Shown one piece after another: positions 22,449 through 32,864 of a stretch of 47,289 nucleotides of DNA. Below the pieces are notes generated by a model. That model ran no database searches. It was not told the origin of the DNA and worked only from the letters and a program-made list of their open reading frames with translations. The stretch comes from Spongospora subterranea. Lineage: Eukaryota; Endomyxa; Phytomyxea; Plasmodiophorida; Plasmodiophoridae. Location: positions 1-47,289 of the forward strand of contig OUQQ01000083.1 in NCBI GenBank assembly GCA_900404475.1. The letters are read 5' to 3'. How positions within the stretch are numbered: the first letter of the stretch is position 1; each line of letters starts with the position of its first letter. The position numbers and the translations under genes are program-made.

Positions 22449-24671
22449 TCTCCGAACAATTTCGTTGAATTCCTTGATCCTGAGCGAAATGGCGATTCAA
22501 TCAAAATGTCTGACAACGAAGCCGAATTAGTGTACTGTTTCTTTTTGACAGAATCGATCAGCGATCGCATTGGGTTCACGAACCTGAAATCTGAGTGGAA
22601 AAAACAATATAGCACTTCTCAGCACCCAGGGTCAAGTTCCGACCCTTACAAAAACACATAACATGGGAACATGATAATAGCGATATAAAACGCCAAAATA
22701 CGATAATCCCATAATTGTTGGGTAATGTGACGAATAACAAATGAGGTAGAAAAACAATCAAACTAACAGGTTTGTTGAAGAGAGATGCAGCCCAAGAATA
22801 CGACAAATACGCCAAATGGAACGTGCCAGGCTATGGCCGTCCAGGTCGTCTGCCTTATGGCGGTTTGATGAATGCCAAGGATGTAGACGGAGGCGTCAGG
22901 AATTGGGGAATCCAGTATGGGCCGATCCCCCAATCGTAATCGTGGACATGCGGCGGCAGCGAACTTATAATCCACTCCATCTGGACATGAAACAGGATTG
23001 AGTTCTTAAAAAGCCAATTGTCACTGACAAATATCGGGCAGAAAACGCCAGTATTGAGTGAAGCCAACCTAAGACTGAAAAGAATTAACGAAACCTTGTA
23101 TAACCTTCAGAAATCAGCTTAATGTGCAACTCAATGAACAGGAGGGTAAATAATTAGAAGAAAGTGAGCCATTTACTCAAATAATCGTGAGAAAGTGTGG
23201 AAAATATTGAAAAACATTGGAAATTGGTTTACAGTAACCTGTAATTTAGATTTCAATCGCAAATATAAAGGGTGGGGAACTGTAAATTAGAGCAGTGACC
23301 AAAACAAAACGGGGCTGAACCCAGACACAAATGGCGATGATGGTGTGAATTACCAATAGTGACGTCGCCGGCAATTGGCGATCCAGATACAGCTAAGAGC
23401 GCGTCGTCCAGTACAGAACTGCCGAACACGTCCTGGACCAGAGGGAATCGGGGATCCTGTTGATCCGTCCCTGGATAGAGGTAGGAATATTGTGTGGACC
23501 ATTCCCTTGACTGCGATTGCCGACTACCGATGGCGCTAAACCCTCCTCCACTCTCTCGTGGCGCCGTCCAGAAATCTTTATAGTTTCTTGGCGTTATTCC
23601 GTGTCCTGACACAGATCAGGGATCAGATTACCGTATTGATGCGCTTTCAGTACCAACAATGACGCAAACAGAATAGAACCAATTCAATCATTCATCAACA
23701 ACGCCCATAAACCATCCGAATCTGGTGATTGTATTGTACCTGTTATGATATATCCTTGAGCAGTTGACAGACCACATGTCAGTGGCGTTAGTGTCAATTG
23801 TGTAAGGGTGGGCTCGGCTCGTTCATACGACGGCAGATCGTGTCCAAACTCGTCGTCGTCCCCGTACTCTGGGGCGTTCATTGTCCGAAACACGTCCACA
23901 TCAATCAGGATGGCACCCGACATCTATCGTAAAAAACGGCGATTCACAATCTAAATGGCGATACGATTTACAGCAAATCCGACCTGTTCCCCAGTTTCAG
24001 CGAATCGTTTATGATAGAACTCAACGAATCCCGATGGATTGAAGATTTGTCCCTGATCGGTGTTTAGTGGACCAGACACCACTAAACCATTCGGGTCCAC
24101 GATCAACATGAACTCAATCTCCCGGTTCTGCTGCTCGTTCTGCAATCGTTGGCGCATCTCGTTGATGGCTTGCTGATCGGGAGGCGTCGCCAAGCACAGG
24201 CAGGCCTTGCTCGTGCTGGAATTGTTGGCGTAGCTCATCGCCCCAATGGCCTAACCCGATCGAAAATTAGAAACGGCCAGGAGCGACTCCCTGACGATGA
24301 TAATCACATCGGCGTCGATATGCTCCTGGAATTGATATCGAAGGAAGTTCGATGTGCTGATCGTCTTTGATGTTAGGGCGGTATGCAGGCCCTTGTTAAG
24401 CGACACAATCTGTACGATCAGTGCACAGATCATGATCACATCGCCAAAGATGATTATCGCACACGTTCGCCGTTTTACTCGTTCCAATCGATCAGATTGG
24501 TGTCTCTGGCCGACACGAACTTAGTGTTGCCGATGGGGTCGGTGCAAGGTGGTGTACCTTCTTCTTCGCCGTTTCCCCGCTGGATGCGTTGCCATTTGTG
24601 GGTGTGATGGTCGTGGCAGATGTTCCAAGTCCAGACCTGGTTGTGGTTTTGTAAGAATCGCCTCCCGCCAT
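22445..24671 (-). CDS. Two-pass membrane sensor, double-Cache-like, copy A
   Basis: Seven exons join in phase to 472 residues: 24671-24558, 24505-24275, 24250-23972, 23923-23740, 23605-23354, 22980-22768 and 22590-22445. Order: a Ser/Thr-rich cytosolic N-terminus (MAGGDSYKTTTRSG..., 38 aa), a basic stop (ERVKRR), TM1 (CAIIIFGDVIMICALIVQIV), a ~330-residue external domain, TM2 (AIAWHVPFGVFVVFLGCI), then a short basic tail (NPMRSLIDSVKKK) of ~50 residues. The external part has Cache-type landmarks: IEFMLIVDPNGLVVSG, QIFNPSGFV, LTLTPL, SSVLDDALLAVSGSPIAGDV, DGVDYKFAAAA and ASVYILGI. Cache domains bind small extracellular ligands and are usually fused to cyclases or kinases. Here no output domain follows, which is odd. 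The stop overlaps the ATG of copy B. One intron (24274-24251) is only 24 bases. Ligand and partner are unknown. Confidence 0.75.
24251..24274 (-). other. Candidate 24-base intron
   Basis: On the minus strand the 24 bases begin GTTTCTAAT and end GGGTTAG. They contain an in-frame TAG. Removing them joins RESLLA to AIGAMSYANN in the same frame, as expected from the domain. It has GT-AG ends and a CTAAT that could serve as branch point. Confidence 0.55.
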
Positions 24672-24915
24672 CGTGATAAAAAATAACGGGCCCCGATCTT
24701 CGCCGTACAGTACTTGCCCTTTTTCACCTAAAAGTACAGTTGAGTTGATCGTCCCCTGGAGGTTTTATCCACGATTATGTCGATCAACTGTTTGCTTTCC
24801 CTTTTCGGAATGGAATTCTGTTGAAATGCGATCTAATATGGTTCACTGAACATGTGATCGCTGATCATGATGAACTTGATTGGGAATGAGCGAGTCCTGA
24901 TCTCGATCGATAGGA

Positions 24916-25107
24916 AGTGGTGATCCCAAATCATTTGTGCCAAACTCCATTTATCTGATAAAACCTGTCGACAACCACTGGCAACAGCGGTAATCACCGT
25001 TTTCTAATCGGTCCTCGTTTGAGTATCTTGAATTGATCCGACTGCTAACGCTGATAGGATAAACATTGAACAGTGAATGAATCCCTAATCTCAAAATATG
25101 AAACTGG
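24916..25107. repeat. ~190-bp dispersed repeat, copy 2
   Basis: Near-identical to 20797-20990 and in the same orientation. It begins gtggtgatcccaaatcattt and ends at aaaatatgaaactgg, after which the flanks differ completely. It lies about 245 bases upstream of the start of sensor copy A. Confidence 0.9.
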
Positions 25108-25214
25108 CGCTTCCGTCGAACAGCCTGTTCGACGTCATCGCAAATAAACATCATCACGACTGGAACAATTATTTTAGCGGAATGGAGACCGGGACTGGAA
25201 TCCGCTTTATATCC

Positions 25215-25797
25215 CGCTAATTGATTGTGAAGACGGCATCAATTCTTAACTGACTCGTCACGAGACGCCAAACCCGTCCCGAGATCCTGCCACGACCGCC
25301 GCCATCATGACCCTTTGCCATCTGTGAACCATTCACAGATGGACGGCAGTGAATTCATCACCGTCATTACTTTCCCCATTAGCCGACAATACGTTGCGGT
25401 CGCGCATCGTACGGCCGAAAGGCATAGAATTCCACTCAACCAGACCTTCCTTCGTCTCAAAAGATATCTTGGGTTTATCTCCTCCGATCGCGTCTTTCGC
25501 CGTTGNCGCTAATTGATTGTAAAGACGGTATCAATTCTTAACTGACTCGTCACGAGACGCCAAACCCGTCCCGAGATCCTGCCACGACCGCCGCCATCAT
25601 GACCCTTTGCCATCTGTGAACCGTTCACAGATGAGCGGCAGTGAATTCATCACCGTCATTACTTTCCCCATTAGCCGACAATACGTTGCGGTCGCGCATC
25701 GTACGGCCGAAAGGCATAGAATTCCACTCAACCAGACCTTCCTTCGTCTCAAAAGATATCTTGGGTTTATCTCCTCCGATCGCGTCTTTCGCCGTTG
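25215..25797. repeat. Direct duplication of 291 bp flanking an N
   Basis: Bases 25215-25505 and 25507-25797 are almost the same (about six differences, for example gtgaagacggc against gtaaagacggt). The single undetermined base at 25506 sits exactly between them. On the minus strand both contain a Ty3/gypsy reverse-transcriptase fragment. This is either a true tandem duplication or an assembly join of overlapping contig ends. Confidence 0.9.
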
Positions 25798-25880
25798 TCC
25801 ATCCGTCCAGAGCGACATCCCACGAAGTTCGCCCATGTCCTCCTCCGTTGCCCGCGTCACTTCGCCTGCCGCTTCCACCG
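25215..25880 (-). pseudogene. Ty3/gypsy reverse-transcriptase fragments, minus strand
   Basis: In each 291-bp copy the minus strand reads KDAIGGDKPKISFETKEGL, then VEWNSMPFG, the palm segment before the catalytic YxDD box of Ty3/gypsy reverse transcriptases (family pattern KTAF.T..GLYE...MPFGL). A one-base shift then gives RCATATYCRLMGK, the next conserved stretch (CNAPATF.RLM). The frame break and the absence of the YxDD box show decay. The element copies genomic RNA into DNA when intact; nothing here can function. Confidence 0.7.
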
Positions 25881-26265
25881 CTCGACGCCTCATGATGCTA
25901 ACGTCTGCACCTGGATCGATCGCCGCCTGACCGACCTGACGCTAGCGGACGCGCGCCGGATTGATGACCCGTTGTCAGCGATGTCCGGATCGATGTGGTT
26001 TTCGGTTTTTGACATGGCCTCTGGCGATTGGCAAGTGGAAGTTGATGACGAAGACAAGCGGAATCCGATGCGGTTCGGCTTACGATGTGCGCCCGCAACG
26101 TACTGTTGGCTAATGGGGAAAAAGGATCGTGGGGATGAGTTCGTATATTGAATCCACACCTTGACAAGCTGACCAGGGCATTCGAGCGGCTTCTGAAACA
26201 CGACTTGATTGTCAACCTGGCAAAGACCCATCTGTTTCAGAATCTACAACGAACATATGCGAGCG
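25880..26265 (+). pseudogene. Ty3/gypsy reverse-transcriptase fragment, plus strand
   Basis: The + frame (25795-26151) contains WFSVFDMASGDWQVEVDDED, the first catalytic Asp region, then MRFGLRCAPATYCWLMGK. It continues after a stop or frameshift with FERLLKHDLIVNLAKTHLF, the thumb region. About twelve residues between the two palm motifs are missing, and the YxDD motif has been lost between GDEFVY and NPHLDKL. It faces opposite to the fragments at 25215-25880, so two insertions or an inverted copy are present. Confidence 0.75.
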
Positions 26266-27607
26266 ATTGTTCAGCGTTTCTGGTTTTACATTTTCCAAGA
26301 GGCGAGAACATCTGGGCCATCGGATTGACGGCGAGGGAGTCCAGGCCGGGTCGGCGACTGATTAAACCTGTGAGAATCGTGCCCAATACCCGGGGACAGA
26401 AATCATCGGCAAGAACACTCCAAAAAGGAGATAGTTTCCGGTGCGAGTCAAAAGAATCCAGGAACAGATTAGCGCATTGAACGGCTGCATTCAGAATTTG
26501 GAAAGTCTATCAAATCCTATTCTACCAATGTTATTACCTTATAATGTTTCCAACATGCTGATGAATATCAAAGAACTGATGTAACGACTCAATGATCACC
26601 TGTGGACTAATCATTACTGCTGAATCAGACGACGAATGGTTCGTGGTTGAGCTGTGGCGCTGCAAATAAGATGAACGAAGCGGGCGTCCAATCATTACTG
26701 CTGAATGACGCAATTGAAACATATTATCATGATGTTCTCGCTCGAACCTATCAGAGGCACAAGCAAATTGCTATGGGGACTAATGCTGCGGTACATTGGA
26801 CTCCTACTCGAGATGGATCAAAGATCCGTTGACTGAAATGGACGTCACCATCGTCTTGAAAACGGTCGGAAACTGTTGATATTAGACATGATCCAGATTC
26901 TGGTTCACGACTGAGGAAAACCCGTAATCAGACCGGGTAAATCATGGGCATCATAAAGAGCTCATGATCAATCCCTCATCAACCCCAACACCATTTACCT
27001 TCGTTGTGTTTTTGACATCGTGACCCAACGGCAACAAACCCGGTTCTGAAGTTTCCCTAACGTTTTCGACGGCATAAAATCTAGTCATTGATGAAAATTA
27101 TGAAATTGTACACAATTTCGACGTAAAAATCTAAATACGACACACACTGCCGTTCGTGAAAGTTTCGTCTTTCGATGAAAATTTCAGTAAATATTATCCC
27201 TCAACTTTTAAAGCCTGTTAAGCTTCTATTATTTTCCTTAAATTTAAATTAACGTCGGTTAGTATTGGGTATGTTCCTCTGTTCACATTGCCGTTCCAGA
27301 TCGCCTTTAGACATAACTGCGAATATTCACGACCTGAAACTGTAAGGATTGTCATCCAATCATGGAAAATTAGGCAGTGTGGTGTTTGAGCACCATCACG
27401 TCGTTTTAGCACCAAATGCCACAGAAACCGATGCGCTGAGCACCAATATCAGAGAGGATTCAGTTGGAGTAATAGGGCAAGAGGCGCTCCGGTAGGATTA
27501 TTGTGAAGATGTTCCGGGGATGATCTCATGTCAATGGCAAAGTCGAATGGGACTGGCGCGTGTCTAAGACGAAAAAAGATTCATTCTTGGCGAAAGGCGA
27601 CTCCAGC
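26266..27607. other. Intergenic, no supportable gene
   Basis: Short frames only. The sequence tcattactgctgaat occurs twice, near 26610 and near 26692, with related sequence around it, so a small diverged duplication is likely. From 27530 an open frame with HVNGKVEWDWRVSKTKKDS runs into the RhoGEF gene without an ATG, which may be part of a further 5' exon of that gene. Confidence 0.4.
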
Positions 27608-30600
27608 ATGGACGAGCTGGATGAAGATCTGGCAAAGGTGGTGACCCGGAGCCCTTCAAGAGTTCACCATGAGAAGTCGCGCAAGGGCCCAGCTTGGCTG
27701 TCGACAACAATGTTCGCATCGACGACTTTGTTGACCACTTCCGATTCATACGACAAACCTGACTGTTCAACGATAGAATATTCATCAGATGGTGACAGCT
27801 CCGACGACGGATTGGGCGAATACTCGGAGTTCATTTCCGGAAGGTTCGCCAGCCGCGAACCCAGAATGTCGGATGCGCGATTCGGGCTCACGAAGACGCA
27901 TCGATCAGCATCGGTCTCGACGCATCACAAAGATGAGGAAACCAACAATGGCGGGAATGACGATGACGACGACGATAACGACGACAACGACGATCTGGTG
28001 GAACAGGCGGAATGTGTGCCAGGTCTTGAGCGGTGGAACAGCAGCGAATCGCTGACCAAACTGGAAGAGCATGTGAGCGATCCAATAACGGAGGTCCAAC
28101 CGATTCCCGATGCCGTGCCGGCAGAGGTGAAACTGGAGATGGGTGGCGACATCGTTAAGTTGACGACGACCCGACTGTTGACGTTACAGTCGATGTTTGT
28201 CAAATGCCTACGCTGTGTCGAGCGCAGTTATATTAACCTGGCGCGAGCGTCCATCGCGCTGTCGAGGAAGCCGCGCATGCTGAACGACTCCGAACAGATG
28301 GCGATCTTCGTCAACTGGCGCGACATCGCCACGATCAACGTCGAGATGAAGAGGGCAATGAGGATCTGCCGACATACACACGCCGAAGACGAGACCGCCG
28401 TCTTGACGTCGATACTTCAAACCATCTGCAATCACGTGTCGGCGTATTCGAGAATTTATTTGATTTACGCGAGCGAGAATACATTCTCGATAAGGTCGCT
28501 GGAAGGGATAATGAGGCGCCGCGAAACCTTTGCCGATTTACGTGAGCTCAACGAACGCTGCGATAATGCCAAGCTGGATTTTCAGTTGGCACAGCCACTT
28601 GTTTACTTCAAGGAGGTATTGGAGGTCGTGACTGGATTGAGTTTGGGTGCAGCATCTATGGAGGCAACACCGTTGGGAGTACTCTGTCAGAGATCGCGTC
28701 TGCTGCTGGCCAAGCTGGCGAACGATATTGATTACGAGGTGAACCTGTCCGAGGCACGATCCCGAGTGATCGGTATCCAGGAGAAGCTGTTCGCCGGCCA
28801 AGTCAACCTCGTGCAGCCAGGGCGGTATTGCGTCCGCTATGGACCGTTGCAGAAACTCACCTCGGCCAATAAGAAGGACGGCAAAATATACACGTTTTTC
28901 ATGTTCGACGATCTTCTTCTGGCAGCTGATGGTCGTAGTGGACAAATGCGCGTCAAGTACGTCCTCGATTTACAGGATATGAAGGTATCTCGATTATTGC
29001 GAACGAATGCCGTTTTCCCGGATTTATCATTCCATTTTTCATTCAGGTGACGCCACCCAGTGCTGGAAGTTATTCATTCCACATCGAATCGACAGTAAAG
29101 TCGTTGCTGCTTTCGGCGCAGACCGAAGATATCGCGGCGTCCTGGGCTGCCGATCTTCAATATCATGTGAATAATTTGTCGCAGCGGCGTAGCCCACACA
29201 ACGTACGCAACCCTTTTCAACTGGACTCGTTCGTGCGTGACGAATCGGCGCGGTTACACTTCACTGTCGACTCGAGCGTCGAGGAATCCCATGAGATTCT
29301 GGCGTCGAAAAAGGAGGGCACAATGAGTTCAGTGAACACGTTGGCGGAGCCTTCTACGCCATCAACAGCGTTGGCATCGGGTATGGAGTCATCTGAAGAC
29401 GGGGAAGCTTTTGAACCCGTTTCACGGAATACACTCTCGGCACCGTCAACACTGGCGAGCGCGTTCAAAATCCAGCTTACGAGCGCCTCAGATCCGCGAG
29501 CATCGACAGCCTCGACGATGTCAATGCAGCTGTTGAGTCAGTCCACCGGATCAGGGAACTGTTTTGGACAATCAATGCAGGGATATCTACAAATCAAAGG
29601 CATCGCCTTCGGTTCATTGACGTCAATGTTCTTCGTGCTGAACTCGGATAAAGCCGAGCTTGATCTTTGGAAGCTGAAGGCTGAAGCACTGCGAACCATT
29701 TCTCATCCAAAGAAGGTGATTCAGTTGAAAGACGCGGTCGCGTTTCCTTATGATTATCCAGACGGAGCGGGGTTTGAGCTTTTCACGGCGTCCTCGAAAC
29801 GGGCTCAAGTTATGATCGCTCCAGACGTTGTTGCCCGTGAAGCGTGGTGTGACGCCATTAACAAGTTCAAGTCTCCTGATCGGGTGATCGAGTCGTGGTT
29901 CGAGAAGCGCGGCGGGGAGCAAGGCAATAAACCCTGGCGAAAACGGTATTTTGTCATGGTCCGCTCCAGCCGTGTAATCCTCTACTTCACCAAACGCCAG
30001 GTATCATCACATTCCACAGGCTAATCTGTTTCCATATCGCAAACCCACTTCTGGAAACAATATTTATCCGCCTTCGTTCTAAAACTATGTAACGACCGTA
30101 CATATTTGATGAAGCTGCAACTTGATCTTGACTTTTTGTTGAGTTTTTATGAGGGTGCACAGCATATCTCATCCATGTTTTCTACGCTGAATACATGTGT
30201 TTCTCGTCGATCTTTATTTTATTTCCAATTTCTGCTGCAATTTACACTGCCATTTGATTTTCTGCCTGCCCAAACAAAACAGCCCCAGGGCTGACCAAAA
30301 CAGTTCCAGCAAGTAACGATTCTCGATGTCGCAGTTGTAACGAAACACGACTCGATGCCGTATCGTTAATGTTGGTTGGATTTTTTAGGATGCTGGGGGA
30401 TCAGAATGGCAACTCAACGCCAACGGGTCGATAGATGTACATGATTGCACGGTACGTCTGGTGGACGTTGACGAGGCGCAGGCCAAACTGGGCCGGGCCT
30501 CGGTCATAGAGGTAACGCCGGCCAGTACGCAACGCCGCTTCTACCTATCACAGAACGACCCGGCAGAGTTAGCCAGATGGATCAACGAGATCAAGAGGTT

Positions 30601-30616
30601 GGTGATAGGGTCGTAG
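27608..30616 (+). CDS. RhoGEF-like protein with DH domain and three PH domains
   Basis: Probable guanine-nucleotide exchange factor for a Rho/Rac-type GTPase, acting at membranes. Exons: (27560 or 27608)-28984, 29047-30000 and 30389-30616, in phase, ~852 residues from the first in-frame ATG (27608). The N-terminus is acidic and disordered, with a Glu/Asp/Asn run near residues 115-140. A helical region at about 185-345 (LLTLQSMFVKCLRCVERSY, FVNWRDIATINVEMKRAM, QLAQPLVYFKEVL) fits a divergent Dbl-homology domain. PH1 starts at VRYGPLQKLTSANKKDGKIY with FFMFDDLLLAA and spans the first intron. PH2 starts at GYLQIKGIAFGSLTSMFFVL. PH3 (ESWFEKRGG then PWRKRYFVMVRSS) spans the second intron and ends with AELARWINEIKRL. 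The frame stays open upstream of 27608 without an ATG, so a 5' exon may exist. The DH call is weaker than the PH calls. Confidence 0.8.
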
Positions 30617-31705
30617 TTCGCTCTGATTCGCCATATATTGTAACATTTATAAATATACATCGTATTGGATACTCCTATTACATTCTGAAAAAATTGTCCT
30701 TCCGCCGGACAAAAGTTTTGCTGTAGATTGTTCGTCCTGGATCCATAATATAAAAGAAAGATAAATACAAAATGATGGGTCTGTGTTTCATGAGGTTTTC
30801 CACGATATCGCAAGGCAAACGCAAGAGGATTGCGTCAATATTTCCGAAACATAACAGAACGGAGTACTAGCAATGACCAGGGTGTCCTGTGGTAATGGAA
30901 GACCAAACGTACGACAGGAACGGCCAAGGCGCAGTCCTCTGCTTGTAGGCCGATGGAGACATCATCAAGTCTATCAGGAGCTGCGACTAGCAGATACTAT
31001 GATCCAATATGCAGAGAGGCAAATCCCGGAATATTTGGTTAAATCATGTTAGTTTGAATATTGGCACAAAGATTTTTGATGTAGTTTCTTTGCGAAACAT
31101 TACTATTCCATTCTTTGTGGCAATTTTTATTCTGATCGAAGAGTCATCGGGTCTATTCTGTCTTGAATGTGAAACTGTAATGTTTCGGTCTTGAACGAGT
31201 GTGACTCTAGGCTCAGGCCGCAAGCGGACATTTCCATAGCAATGCCATACGCTTTTACCTAGAGGAAAAGCCGAACGGGAAGACACAAATAAACAAATAC
31301 ATCATCATGTTTGAGTCCACGACAAGAAGAAGTTAGTTTTGCGTGAAAGGAGCCTACTTCAAGGCCTAAATGTTGTCCGAACCAGTCATTTGCTTCTTTG
31401 CTTTCCCTCCACCAGACCAAGGATCTCTCGTATGTGCCCAGTGCTCAGACCACAGCCTCAAACAAGATTGTTTTTACATCTCTCCACTTTGTGGGTCCAT
31501 TGACTCGCACTAATCGCTCACCCGTAAAGTCGTAGCGCAACATCTGTCGCAAGGATACAGCAGCTGTAACATCAACACTCGCACTTTTGTGATTTCTTTG
31601 AAAAAAGATATTTTGTACATTTCGTAATTATTGATCTTTCGACGAAGTAGACACTTGACGCAGGCCGGCGGATTTTGACAAATCCGACGTAGCGAGGCCT
31701 CTGCC
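30617..31705. other. Intergenic, no gene seen
   Basis: Only short frames without domains. The promoter of the ARF gene must lie at the right end. No repeat or RNA gene is evident. Confidence 0.5.
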
Positions 31706-32428
31706 ATGGGCAAGGCCATGTCGAGGCTCGGACGGCCCAGGGTACGCCTTTTGTTGCTGGGTCTCGATGCCGCCGGCAAGACCACGGTTTTGGCCTGGAT
31801 GAAAAAGGGCGCCCATCAGGAAACAGTCCCAACAATCGGATTTAATGTCGAAGAAATTCTATATAACCGTACCAGAATACAAATTTGGGACGTTGGCGGC
31901 CAGGATCGTCTTAGAGCTTTATGGAGGCCGCATTATCGCGGTACGTCAGGGATTATATTTGTCGTCGATAGCAGGTTGGTCATTATCTTGTTGGCTTTTT
32001 CTCTTTTTGCGCTTTGACATTCTGATTTCTTTTATAAGCTACGTAATTGGGCATGAATCCTTTTCCCCTCGTTTACCTTATATTTTCTCATGAATTTCAT
32101 CACAGCGTTATTATCACGTTATGTGAATTAATTTTCCATGATGTTTGTTTACGATTCTTTCAGTGACGCAGCGAGGATAACACTGGCAAGGCAGGAGTTA
32201 ATGTCCTTGATGAAGGAAGAAGCGCTCAATGGCGTTTGCCTTTGCATTCTAGCAAACAAGCAGGACCTACCGGCTGCAATCTCCACTCAGGATCTTGCCA
32301 TCGCTCTTGGTGTCGCTCAAATTGAAGCCCTGGGCTATACGTGCACGGTGATTGCTTCCATTGCCAATCAAGGCGAGGGCATCGATACTGCGTTGAGGTG
32401 GCTATCTGGCCATGCAAAGCCTATATGA
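31706..32428 (+). CDS. ARF-family small GTPase
   Basis: Small GTPase that recruits coats or effectors to membranes in vesicle traffic. Exons 31706-31974 and 32164-32428 join in phase (AG|T) to 177 residues, the usual ARF size. Seen: Gly2 (possible myristoylation site), the P-loop GLDAAGKT at 19-26, switch I TIGFNVE, interswitch IQIWDVGGQDRLRALW (with the DVGGQ motif), IIFVVDS, and the base-binding NKQD. The third base motif, normally SAT/CAT, reads VIASIANQGEG, a small departure. The N-terminal segment before the P-loop is about five residues shorter and more basic than in ARF1 (MGKAMSRLGRPRVR), so membrane insertion of the helix may be weaker. It could be ARF or a close ARL (ARL1/ARL5-like). 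It is convergent with the PP2C gene. Confidence 0.93.
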
Positions 32429-32864
32429 GCTGATTCAGGGCGTCTCAAACTTTACCGAGGCATATATCTCTATCTCAGCATCATTCAGGTACTTGTTTTG
32501 ACGTCATACGTGTCCCGTTGTTTGCCTTTCAGTTTTTCTTTGTAGTTTTTTCCATCTAACCATTCATTTCAAATTTTGTCACTTTTTGGGGTCTATATCT
32601 ATTTCTGTCACGATATCTTAATTCTTGTTTAGGTTTATGGGCGGCGATATTTTTCCAGCACGGCGGACTCATAATATTATACTACTAATATATATTCCTA
32701 CATCATTTTCGTATAATTTGCTGTCGACCCGAAGTTATGACCATTGACAAGCCGTTTTGTTGTACTAACAGGACGACTTTCCACCACATTACTGTTCTCA
32801 TTTTGAAATTTATTCTTTAATAAATGAAATACTGTTTGACATGGTGCTATTGGACCTCATGGGG
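32429..32864. terminator. Convergent 3' ends of the ARF and PP2C genes
   Basis: The two genes face each other across this gap. An AATAAA occurs near 32818 (tttaataaatg) on the plus strand and could serve the ARF transcript. The stretch is AT-rich with no coding frame. Confidence 0.4.

Noticed and set aside
22576..22815. Minus-strand hydrophobic frame (LIVFLPHLLFVTLPNNYG)
   Set aside because: It falls in the intron between sensor exons 6 and 7 (donor gttagt, acceptor ctcag) and has no family pattern.
22771..22938. Plus-strand frame reading EYDKYAKWNVPGYGRPGRLPYGG
   Set aside because: It looks like a small protein, but it is exactly antisense to sensor exon 6, which joins its neighbours in phase and carries the family motif DGVDYKFAAAA plus TM2.
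27888..28203. Three minus-strand frames with Ser, Val or Arg runs
   Set aside because: They are shadows of the Asp/Asn-rich codon run in the RhoGEF gene.
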